DNA of 5,265 nucleotides from an uncultured Chloroflexota bacterium (GTDB lineage: Bacteria; Chloroflexota; Anaerolineae; Aggregatilineales; Phototrophicaceae), in assembly GCA_937942935.1 (NCBI GenBank), contig CALDGT010000200.1, forward strand, positions 1 to 5,265. The letters are read 5' to 3'. Shown here piece after piece: positions 1 to 5,265 of the stretch (position 1 is the stretch's first letter; each line of letters opens with the position of its first letter). Position numbers and translations under genes: made by a program. Below the pieces are notes generated by a model. It was not told the DNA's origin. It made no database searches and saw only the letters and a program-made list of their open reading frames with translations.

Positions 1-1
1 A

Positions 2-328
2 ATCCTCATGGAAGAGGGTGTCCCAGAAGAAGCTATTTTGATTGAAAAATCGAGCCATAGTACCGAAGAAAATGCCCTCTATGCACACCAAATTATGGAT
101 GAAAAAGGCTGGGAAACCGCGATTTTAGTCACAGATAGTTTTCATATGCTTCGGGCAAGTTGGATATTTGACATCGAAAATGTTGCCCATACCCGCGCCC
201 CTGTCCCGCGTGATATGGTGGCACGGCGCTTTTTTATTCAACATTTTGGGCGTGAACTGATTGCCTTGCACTGGCAGGCGATTAAGACTATTTTTAATTT
301 GCCTGTGACCAATATTGTGTTTAGTTAG
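2..328 (+). CDS. DUF218 (YdcF/SanA/ElyC-type) protein, C-terminal part
   Basis: This is the last 108 codons of a gene whose start lies left of the window. The frame is open to the edge, so the ATG at 8 is internal and not the start. The protein has the DUF218 signature: a Gly-Val-Pro step, then Glu-x-x-Ser-x-x-Thr-x-Glu-Asn-Ala (residues about 14-25 of the fragment), then a strand ending Leu-Val-Thr-Asp-Ser-Phe-His-Met-x-Arg-Ala, where the family usually has VTs-x-FHm-x-RA. The C-terminal helix with an Arg-Glu-Leu-Ile-Ala-Leu stretch is also typical. Family members include SanA, YdcF and ElyC, which are linked to envelope integrity and peptidoglycan or lipid-carrier metabolism; the exact reaction is unsettled. 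Any N-terminal membrane anchor would lie outside the window. The gene ends at TAG 326-328 and faces the TPR gene, 45 bp away. Family assignment is firm; the specific role is not. Confidence 0.85.
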   Translation: MLMEEGVPEEAILIEKSSHSTEENALYAHQIMDEKGWETAILVTDSFHMLRASWIFDIENVAHTRAPVPRDMVARRFFIQHFGRELIALHWQAIKTIFNLPVTNIVFS

Positions 329-332
329 AAGA

Positions 333-361
333 TAGGATAGCCCTCATTATGGGCTATCCTA
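333..361. terminator. Hairpin between convergent genes, putative bidirectional terminator
   Basis: A perfect 11-bp stem (333-343 with 351-361, core AGGATAGCCC/GGGCTATCCT) encloses a 7-nt loop. It fills most of the 45-bp gap between the stop of the DUF218 gene and the stop of the TPR gene on the other strand. Position and symmetry suggest it ends transcription from both sides. No clean U-tract follows the stem in either direction: the plus side continues with A residues and the minus side has only scattered T residues. It is therefore not a textbook intrinsic terminator, and it could instead stabilise the 3' ends or block converging polymerases. Confidence 0.65.
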
Positions 362-373
362 AAAACGAGCTAT

Positions 374-1645
374 TTAGGGGACTGTAACGCCGAGTCCTTC
401 AAAATAATCACGATTATCATCGCTAATAACCCCGCCTAATTCGACATAACTGACCAAATCGGCACTTGCCTCGGCAGTATTTCCGATATAAGCATGTGCT
501 AATGCACGATTCATATAGGCAGACCGATAGGTGCTATCGAGGGTTAGTGCAGTAGTATAGTCTACAATCGCCAATTCATCCTCATCAATGTAATAGTATG
601 CCAATCCCCGATTAACATAGGTGAATGGGTCGGTATCCCCTAAATTGATGGCTTCGCTGAGGTCTGCGATTGCTTGTTCATAATTTTCTAAACGCCGATA
701 AGCATGACCACGATTGCGATAAGCGAAGATATTTTGTGGGTCTAAGGTGAGCGAATAATCGAAGTCGGCAATCGCTTTTTCATATTCTTCTAAAGAGAAA
801 AATGTCACACCCCGATTATTATGAGCTTTGATATAATCTGGATTGAGGCGAATTGATTCATCAAAATCGGCGAGCGCACTCACATAATCTGCGGTCTCAT
901 AATAGACAAGCCCACGATTGTTATACACTTCATAGTCATTTGGGTCTAATTCGAGTGCTTTGGTGTAATCGGCTAATGCCAATTCATATTCACCTAATTG
1001 ATAATAGCCTAAACCACGATTGTTATAGGCGAAGGTATATTCTGGGTCTAGCTGAATTGCTTGGCTATAATCTGCAATTGATAATTCATACTCACGTAAT
1101 TCATAGTAAGCCAATGCCCGATTATAAAATCCTCTTTTGTTGGTAGGATTCAGGAATATCACTTGTTCAAAATCGGCGAGCGCACGAGTGAAATCGCCCA
1201 GATGATAATAGGCAAGCCCACGACTCATATAGGCACTTTCATCGGTTTCATTTATGCGAATGGCTTCTGTGTTTGTTTGAATATCGGTCAGATAGGTCTG
1301 TATATCATCTTTTGATAAGCCTTGAATATCGCAACTCAGTACCAGTGTTTGGGAGTTCATCACCAAGTCATTTAATAAAATCACATCGGTAGTAGTAGTG
1401 GCTTGGTCTAATAATGCCTTGACAAAACTCAATGCGGAACAGGTCTCAATGAGTTCTGGTGTGATAAGGGCGTTTGCAGAAGTGATAGCGAGTTGTGCCG
1501 TCTCTATATCATCCCGAAGCAATGCGCCTTGTGCTTTTATGAGCAAATCGCTAAGGGATGTTTGCTCATCTGTTTGAGATACCACTCCAAACCCTACCCA
1601 TATCAATATCAGCATTGATAGAAAAAGCCTAATCATGCGTTTCAC
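374..1645 (-). CDS. Exported tetratricopeptide-repeat (TPR) protein
   Basis: A complete 423-residue protein. Residues 1-23 form a Sec signal peptide (Lys/Arg start, hydrophobic core about 7-22, likely cut Ser23|Gln24). There is no lipobox cysteine, so it should be secreted or released outside the membrane. Residues 24-135 are a helical region with no family I recognise. It holds the protein's only two cysteines, Cys69 and Cys105, which could form a disulfide outside the cell. Residues 136-405 are eight consecutive 34-residue TPR units with the usual Asn-Arg-Gly-x-x-Tyr-Tyr, Ala-x-Ala-Asp-(Phe/Tyr) and Leu-(Asn/Asp)-Pro positions; the last unit is degenerate. A short tail (406-423) closes the protein. 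TPR arrays bind other proteins, and the partner here is unknown. The start is GTG at 1645 because AAGGAGA lies 6 nt upstream; the alternative ATG at 1636 would be 15 nt away. It is divergent from the A2M-like gene. Confidence 0.9.
   Translation of the reverse strand: MKRMIRLFLSMLILIWVGFGVVSQTDEQTSLSDLLIKAQGALLRDDIETAQLAITSANALITPELIETCSALSFVKALLDQATTTTDVILLNDLVMNSQTLVLSCDIQGLSKDDIQTYLTDIQTNTEAIRINETDESAYMSRGLAYYHLGDFTRALADFEQVIFLNPTNKRGFYNRALAYYELREYELSIADYSQAIQLDPEYTFAYNNRGLGYYQLGEYELALADYTKALELDPNDYEVYNNRGLVYYETADYVSALADFDESIRLNPDYIKAHNNRGVTFFSLEEYEKAIADFDYSLTLDPQNIFAYRNRGHAYRRLENYEQAIADLSEAINLGDTDPFTYVNRGLAYYYIDEDELAIVDYTTALTLDSTYRSAYMNRALAHAYIGNTAEASADLVSYVELGGVISDDNRDYFEGLGVTVP
431..1240 (-). 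repeat. Eight tandem 102-nt TPR-coding units
   Basis: The coding DNA for residues 136-405 of the TPR protein repeats every 102 nt (34 codons). Most units have diverged at nucleotide level, but short blocks remain identical exactly in phase. A 19-nt block occurs at 861-879 and 1167-1185, 306 bp or three units apart. A 13-nt block (CACGATTGTTATA) occurs at 913-925 and 1015-1027, one unit apart. This fits growth of the array by duplication, with later conversion between units. Confidence 0.85.
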
Positions 1646-1651
1646 AAAAAT

Positions 1652-1658
1652 TCTCCTT
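1652..1658 (-). promoter_or_regulatory. Ribosome binding site of the TPR gene
   Basis: Read on the minus strand this is AAGGAGA, followed by six nt (ATTTTT) and then GTG at 1645-1643. This near-perfect Shine-Dalgarno sequence decides in favour of the GTG start over the ATG nine nt further in. Confidence 0.8.
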
Positions 1659-1683
1659 TAATGTGATGTAGATACGCTTTTTT

Positions 1684-1711
1684 ATTATAACCCTCTTTAT
1701 AACCTTGCGAA
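1684..1711 (-). promoter_or_regulatory. Putative sigma-70-type promoter for the TPR gene
   Basis: On the minus strand a perfect TATAAT (1689-1684) lies 16 bp downstream of TTCGCA (1711-1706), which matches four of six -35 consensus bases. Transcription would begin near 1677, giving a leader of about 30 nt that carries the Shine-Dalgarno sequence. A second TATAAA-like box lies 12 bp upstream (1701-1696), inside an 8-bp direct repeat, and could be an alternative -10. The boxes were assigned by eye only. Confidence 0.5.
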
Positions 1712-1732
1712 TAGCCAAACAGCCTATTCGCA
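1706..1732. promoter_or_regulatory. Inverted repeat, candidate operator in the divergent region
   Basis: A perfect dyad, TGCGAATAG (1706-1714) and CTATTCGCA (1724-1732), is separated by 9 nt. Half-sites this far apart (centre to centre 18 bp, just under two helical turns) suit a dimeric DNA-binding regulator. The left arm coincides exactly with the putative -35 box of the TPR promoter, so a bound protein could block it. As RNA the sequence could also form a 9-bp hairpin, but no U-tract follows and it lies outside both predicted transcripts. Confidence 0.5.
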
Positions 1733-1771
1733 TAGACCAATCGTAGGGCAAGCATATAGCCAAGCGTATGT

Positions 1772-1798
1772 TTTACCTTTTTCAGTTAGGCGTATAAT
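1772..1798 (+). promoter_or_regulatory. Putative sigma-70-type promoter for the A2M-like gene
   Basis: A perfect TATAAT sits at 1793-1798, with only a weak -35 (TTTACC 1772-1777, spacer 15 bp; TTTTAC at 1771 gives 16 bp). The predicted transcript start is near 1805, about 40 nt before the ATG. The poor -35 suggests help from an activator or moderate basal activity. The boxes were assigned by eye. Confidence 0.5.
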
Positions 1799-1803
1799 GA
1801 AAG

Positions 1804-1815
1804 TAACGCGCGTTA
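1804..1815. promoter_or_regulatory. 12-bp perfect palindrome at the predicted transcript start
   Basis: TAACGCGCGTTA is self-complementary over all 12 bases. It begins 5 bp after the TATAAT of the A2M-like gene, so it covers the predicted +1 region. That is a classic place for a repressor site. It differs in sequence from the dyad at 1706-1732, so if both are operators they probably bind different proteins. A chance palindrome of this length somewhere in 200 bp is uncommon but not rare. Confidence 0.4.
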
Positions 1816-1830
1816 ATACTCATCAAGTAA

Positions 1831-1839
1831 AGAGGGAGA
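1831..1839 (+). promoter_or_regulatory. Ribosome binding site of the A2M-like gene
   Basis: The purine-rich AGAGGGAGA has its GGGAG core ending 6 nt before ATG 1845-1847. The spacing is right and the ATG is followed at once by a signal peptide, so this start is well supported. Confidence 0.75.
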
Positions 1840-1844
1840 AAACA

Positions 1845-4800
1845 ATGCGAAGATTACGATTTTTATCCGTTCTATTGTTGATTTGGGCGGGTGTTATGAG
1901 CATTTCTGCCCAAACAGAGACAGAAGAACCAGACCCACAAGATGCCCCACCACAACTTAATGTGGTCAGTGTCTTGCCAGAAGATGGCACACGCGAAATA
2001 GCAGGGCGGGCGGTGATTACTGTCATCTTTAACCGTCCAGTTGTGCCATTGGTAATTGTTGAAGATATGGATAACTTGCCACAACCTTTGACAATTTCAC
2101 CAGCAGTTGAAGGTGAGGGAGAATGGCTTAATACATCCATTTATACCTTTACACCAAGTGTTATTTGGGCGCCAAGCACGATGTATACCGTCATGGTCAA
2201 TGCTGGTTTGACAGCAGTAGATGGCACCGTTTTAGAAAAAGATTTTGTTTGGTCATTCATGACCACCGACCCGCATGTGATTGAAGTTATCCCCAATAAT
2301 GGCGAAAATAAAATTTCGCTTAATCGCACTTTTCAGATGGTTTTTAATATGCCTATGAATACAGCCAGTGTAGAGAGCGCATTTTTCTTGCGTCCAGTGG
2401 GCGAAACAGGCACAACGGCAGGAACATTTGAGTGGGATGATGAAAATACTGGCTTCCGTTTTACACCCGATGACATGCTTATCATAGATTCACATTATGA
2501 GGCAGGGTTTGAGGCAGGGACAGTCTTTGCGGCATCTGGCGAAAATCCGATGCCCGATGGATTTACGTCAGATTTTTATACCGTACCATACCCAGAGATT
2601 ATTGGGTCATATCCACGAGATGAAAGCTCTCCAGATAGTGTTTGGGAAGTGTTGATTGAATTTAACACCTTTATGGATGTGACATCGTTCAAAGACTTAA
2701 TCACCATAGACCCTGCGCCAGACCGTGAACCCGATTTGTATTTCCAATCGTGGGATGATTCACTTTCGATTTCATTCCCGATGGCGCCATCTACTTATTA
2801 CACCGTCTCGTTGGCGGCTGGTGGCAAAGACCCGTATGGCAATGAGGTCGGTGACTATGAATTTTCATTCACATCACCCCCCTATAGCCCCAGTATTGGG
2901 ATGCGGACAACTGGCTCTGTTGGGTTCTATAATGCCAATAATCCACAAACACAATTGTTCATCACCCATTTGAATGTGAGTTATGTGGATTTGCTTTTGG
3001 CAAAAGTGCCACTCGCAGAATTTGCCTTACGTGCATTGGATGAAGATAACTATGACCCCACTTATAATTATTCACCCGATCCACAAGACATCCTCAAGAC
3101 ATGGCAAATCGAATCGGTTGCGCCACCAAACCTCATGCGCTATGAATTGCTCAATTTGGGTGAGGGATTATATGAGGATAAAGAGGCGCTTGACCTTGGG
3201 GTTTATTATCTTGAGGTAGATAGCCCCGAAACACGCCGTGAAGGATACGACCCATATAAACACATGCTCGTGGTTGGGAATGTTAATTTGACCACTAAAA
3301 TGAGCGTTGATAGTGTTGTGGTTTGGGCAACGGATATTCAAACAGGTGCGCCAATACAAAACGCGCCAATCGTGATTTATGACAATGGTTATCGGGAAAT
3401 TGCGCGTGGGACAACCGATGCCGATGGCATGATGCGACTAGAATTACCGCGTACTGTGGATGTATATGATAAACGCATTGCTGTGTTAGATGATGGCACA
3501 CATTTTGGTGTCGGCTTATCTACTTGGTCAAATGGCATCGAAAGCTATAATTTTGGTGTCCCAAGCAATTACTATCCTCAAGAATATAGTGTCTATCTAT
3601 ACACAGACCGTCCGATTTATCGTCCGGGACAACCTGTTTACTTTAAGGGTGTCATCCGCAATAAAGATGATGTGACTTATACCCCGTATGGTGAACCAAG
3701 TGTTCCTGTTCAGATTTATGATGATAGTGGCGAAATTGTGTATGATGAAATATTGCCACTCACCGAATTTAGCACCTTTAGCGACACCTTCACTATCGCA
3801 GGCGAGGCAGGCTTAGGCTCGTATCGGATTAGTGTCGAATTACCATCGCGTCAACGGTGGTACTCTGAAGGTGGGTCTATTTATTTTGCGGTCGCAGAAT
3901 ATCGTTTGCCAGAATTCCAAGTCGAAAATACACCTGTTGAACCCGAAGTGGTGCAAGGCGGGGTGGTGCAAGTGGATGTAACGAGCCGATATTTCTTTGG
4001 CGGATTGGTCTCGAATGCCAATGTGTATTATTCGGTGGTCGCAGAACCCTATTCATTCCCATACACAGGCAAGGGGTACTACGATTTTTATGATTATGAC
4101 CCCGATGCTGGTCCTAGTGAATATTATTCGTATAGCGGTGGTTGGATTGCCGATGGCGAAGGTATGACCGATGGCGAGGGTAAATATCGTGTAGAAGTCC
4201 CCGCCGACCTCAAAGATGCCACCCAAAGCCAAGTTTTCCGTGTCGAAACCACGATTACTGATGAAAGCCAGCAATCGGTATCGAATCGGACAGAAGTCGT
4301 TGTTCACTTAGGTGAATTATATGTTGGGTCTCGCCCACAACGGTATGTCGGGACAGCCAATACCGAAACCGCTTTTGAATTTATCACCGTAGATTGGGAT
4401 AGTAACCCGATTGCGAATCAGGAACTCGCGGTAGAAATTGTAGAACGGCGTTGGTCGAGTGTCCAAGAAGAAGATTCTAATGGGCGCACAATTTGGACAT
4501 GGGAAATGGAAGAAATCCCCGTGACCTCTGGCACCGTGACAACCGATGCCGATGGTAAAGCCGTGTTCAATTTTACCCCGCCGAATGGTGGTATTTTTAA
4601 GGCAAAAGTGACCACAACCGATTCTGTTGGGAACGAAATTCGTTCTGGCACAACCATGTGGGTGAGTAGCCGTGAGTATGTCTCTTGGAGACAACAAAAC
4701 AGCAATCGGATTGACCTTATCGCCAGCCAAAAAGATTTTAGTGTGGGCGATGAAGCCGAAATTCTCATCACATCTCCCTTCCAAGGGACAGTAGAAGCCC

Positions 4801-5265
4801 TTATCACCGTAGAACGTGGGGATGTCCTCACAGTTGAACGGGTGACAATGGATAGCAATAGCTACATCTATAAATTCCCCATTTTGCCCGAATATGCGCC
4901 AAATATTTATGTCACGGTGTTATTGGTCAAAGGGGTAGATGAAAATAATCCAGTTGCGGGTTTCCGCATGGGTGTGAGCGAATTGAATGTTGACATTGAG
5001 CAAAAAGAAATCACGGTTGAATTAACCCCCAATGTCGAGCAAGCCGCACCGGGCGAAACGGTGACTTATACGGTCAAGACGACCAATTATTTGGGTGAAC
5101 CGATTAGCGCGGAAGTGGGTGTTGGTCTAACCGACCTCGCATCACTCTCGATTTCTAGCCCAAATAGTCGTCCATTGTTAGAACATTTCTATAGCCGTCA
5201 AGGGATGGGTGTATTAACCGCCATGGCACTCACCATGAATGTTGACCAAATCACCCGTGAGGTGT
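1845..5265 (+). CDS. Secreted alpha-2-macroglobulin (A2M) family protein with Ig-like N-terminal domains, 3' end missing
   Basis: The frame is open from ATG 1845 to the right edge (1140 codons, no stop). Residues 1-22 are a signal peptide (Arg-rich start, Leu core, likely cut Ala22|Gln23) without a lipobox cysteine, unlike the lipoprotein A2M of E. coli. Three Ig-like (SbsA/Big_5-like) domains follow at about 37-143, 144-249 and 250-345, each opening with a Pro-x-x-Gly/Asp turn and closing in a Phe-x-(Thr/Ser) strand. A macroglobulin-type domain comes next (about 470-540, with Thr-Asp-Ala-Asp-Gly at 524-528). The MG2 hallmark Tyr-Thr-Asp-Arg-Pro-Ile-Tyr-Arg-Pro-Gly is at 586-595, and the MG3-type Glu-Tyr-Arg-Leu-Pro-Glu-Phe at 685-691. 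Further MG domains contain TDGEG (775-779) and TDADG (900-904). A bait-region-type domain (about 955-1040) has Ile-Thr-Val-Glu-Arg-Gly at 987-992. The MG7-like segment has Ala-Pro-Gly-Glu-Thr at 1068-1072 and Asp1097. There is no cysteine anywhere in the visible part. Family members trap proteases or guard the envelope; the thioester domain, if present, lies downstream. Confidence 0.92.
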   Translation, partial: MRRLRFLSVLLLIWAGVMSISAQTETEEPDPQDAPPQLNVVSVLPEDGTREIAGRAVITVIFNRPVVPLVIVEDMDNLPQPLTISPAVEGEGEWLNTSIYTFTPSVIWAPSTMYTVMVNAGLTAVDGTVLEKDFVWSFMTTDPHVIEVIPNNGENKISLNRTFQMVFNMPMNTASVESAFFLRPVGETGTTAGTFEWDDENTGFRFTPDDMLIIDSHYEAGFEAGTVFAASGENPMPDGFTSDFYTVPYPEIIGSYPRDESSPDSVWEVLIEFNTFMDVTSFKDLITIDPAPDREPDLYFQSWDDSLSISFPMAPSTYYTVSLAAGGKDPYGNEVGDYEFSFTSPPYSPSIGMRTTGSVGFYNANNPQTQLFITHLNVSYVDLLLAKVPLAEFALRALDEDNYDPTYNYSPDPQDILKTWQIESVAPPNLMRYELLNLGEGLYEDKEALDLGVYYLEVDSPETRREGYDPYKHMLVVGNVNLTTKMSVDSVVVWATDIQTGAPIQNAPIVIYDNGYREIARGTTDADGMMRLELPRTVDVYDKRIAVLDDGTHFGVGLSTWSNGIESYNFGVPSNYYPQEYSVYLYTDRPIYRPGQPVYFKGVIRNKDDVTYTPYGEPSVPVQIYDDSGEIVYDEILPLTEFSTFSDTFTIAGEAGLGSYRISVELPSRQRWYSEGGSIYFAVAEYRLPEFQVENTPVEPEVVQGGVVQVDVTSRYFFGGLVSNANVYYSVVAEPYSFPYTGKGYYDFYDYDPDAGPSEYYSYSGGWIADGEGMTDGEGKYRVEVPADLKDATQSQVFRVETTITDESQQSVSNRTEVVVHLGELYVGSRPQRYVGTANTETAFEFITVDWDSNPIANQELAVEIVERRWSSVQEEDSNGRTIWTWEMEEIPVTSGTVTTDADGKAVFNFTPPNGGIFKAKVTTTDSVGNEIRSGTTMWVSSREYVSWRQQNSNRIDLIASQKDFSVGDEAEILITSPFQGTVEALITVERGDVLTVERVTMDSNSYIYKFPILPEYAPNIYVTVLLVKGVDENNPVAGFRMGVSELNVDIEQKEITVELTPNVEQAAPGETVTYTVKTTNYLGEPISAEVGVGLTDLASLSISSPNSRPLLEHFYSRQGMGVLTAMALTMNVDQITREV

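Noticed and set aside
8..10. ATG at position 8 as the start of the DUF218 gene
   Set aside because: The frame is open to the left edge, no ribosome binding site can be judged there, and the product would lack the N-terminal half of the family domain.
853..1146. 97-codon open frame on the plus strand, opposite the TPR gene
   Set aside because: It is antisense to the TPR repeats and its His-rich product mirrors the repeat periodicity. It has no convincing ribosome binding site.
1751..1770. CATAT...GTATG as a further operator
   Set aside because: The arms match imperfectly and are too short to separate from chance. The repeated ATAGCCAA (1711-1718, 1756-1763) is likewise only 8 bp.
1661..1844. 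Small RNA or riboswitch in the divergent region
   Set aside because: Apart from the dyads there is no extended conserved-looking fold, and the leaders predicted from the promoters are only about 30-40 nt.
1823..2329. Minus-strand open frames over the start of the A2M-like gene
   Set aside because: They cover the start, ribosome binding site and signal peptide of the A2M-like gene and encode low-complexity sequence without known motifs.
2725..3675. Short plus-strand open frames of 61-82 codons in other frames
   Set aside because: They lie inside the continuous A2M-like reading frame and have no family resemblance, so they are frame shadows.
4317..4858. Two overlapping minus-strand open frames (155 and 146 codons) opposite the A2M-like gene
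   Set aside because: The plus strand codes for clear A2M domains here. The two antisense products resemble no family I know, and they overlap each other in different frames.

Overview
The window holds three protein genes and one regulatory intergenic region. Two of the genes are cut by the window edges. I see no rRNA, tRNA, CRISPR array, insertion sequence or phage gene. Base composition is moderate. Both full N-termini carry Sec-type signal peptides without a lipobox cysteine. The large gene is a secreted alpha-2-macroglobulin (A2M)-like protein with Ig-like domains at its front. This fits a free-living bacterium, and the style of the secreted proteins resembles Chloroflexota (Anaerolineae-like). 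That taxonomic guess is an impression from protein style, not from a marker gene.

Layout: (i) 2-328 (+) is the C-terminal end of a YdcF/SanA/ElyC-type DUF218 protein. (ii) 333-361 is a strong perfect hairpin between two convergent genes, probably a shared terminator. (iii) 374-1645 (-) is a complete exported protein with eight tandem TPR units. (iv) 1646-1844 is a divergent promoter region with a perfect TATAAT on each strand, a 9-bp inverted repeat over one putative -35 box, and a 12-bp perfect palindrome at the predicted start of the other transcript. (v) 1845-5265 (+) is the first 1140 codons of a bacterial A2M-family protein that runs off the right edge. It is the dominant gene of the window and has no in-frame stop.

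How they may work together: the TPR protein and the A2M-like protein are transcribed divergently from one compact control region. Their signal peptides look alike, and both are predicted to mature to an N-terminal Gln-Thr followed by acidic residues. They are therefore likely to share a compartment and perhaps a regulator. A2M-family proteins are protease traps or envelope-defence proteins, and TPR arrays are protein-binding scaffolds, so a joint surface role is plausible but not shown. The thioester region that would decide the A2M mechanism lies beyond the right edge. Nothing here proves a new system. The most interesting items are the paired secreted proteins with their dyad-rich divergent control region, and the unusual Ig-like front end of the A2M protein.
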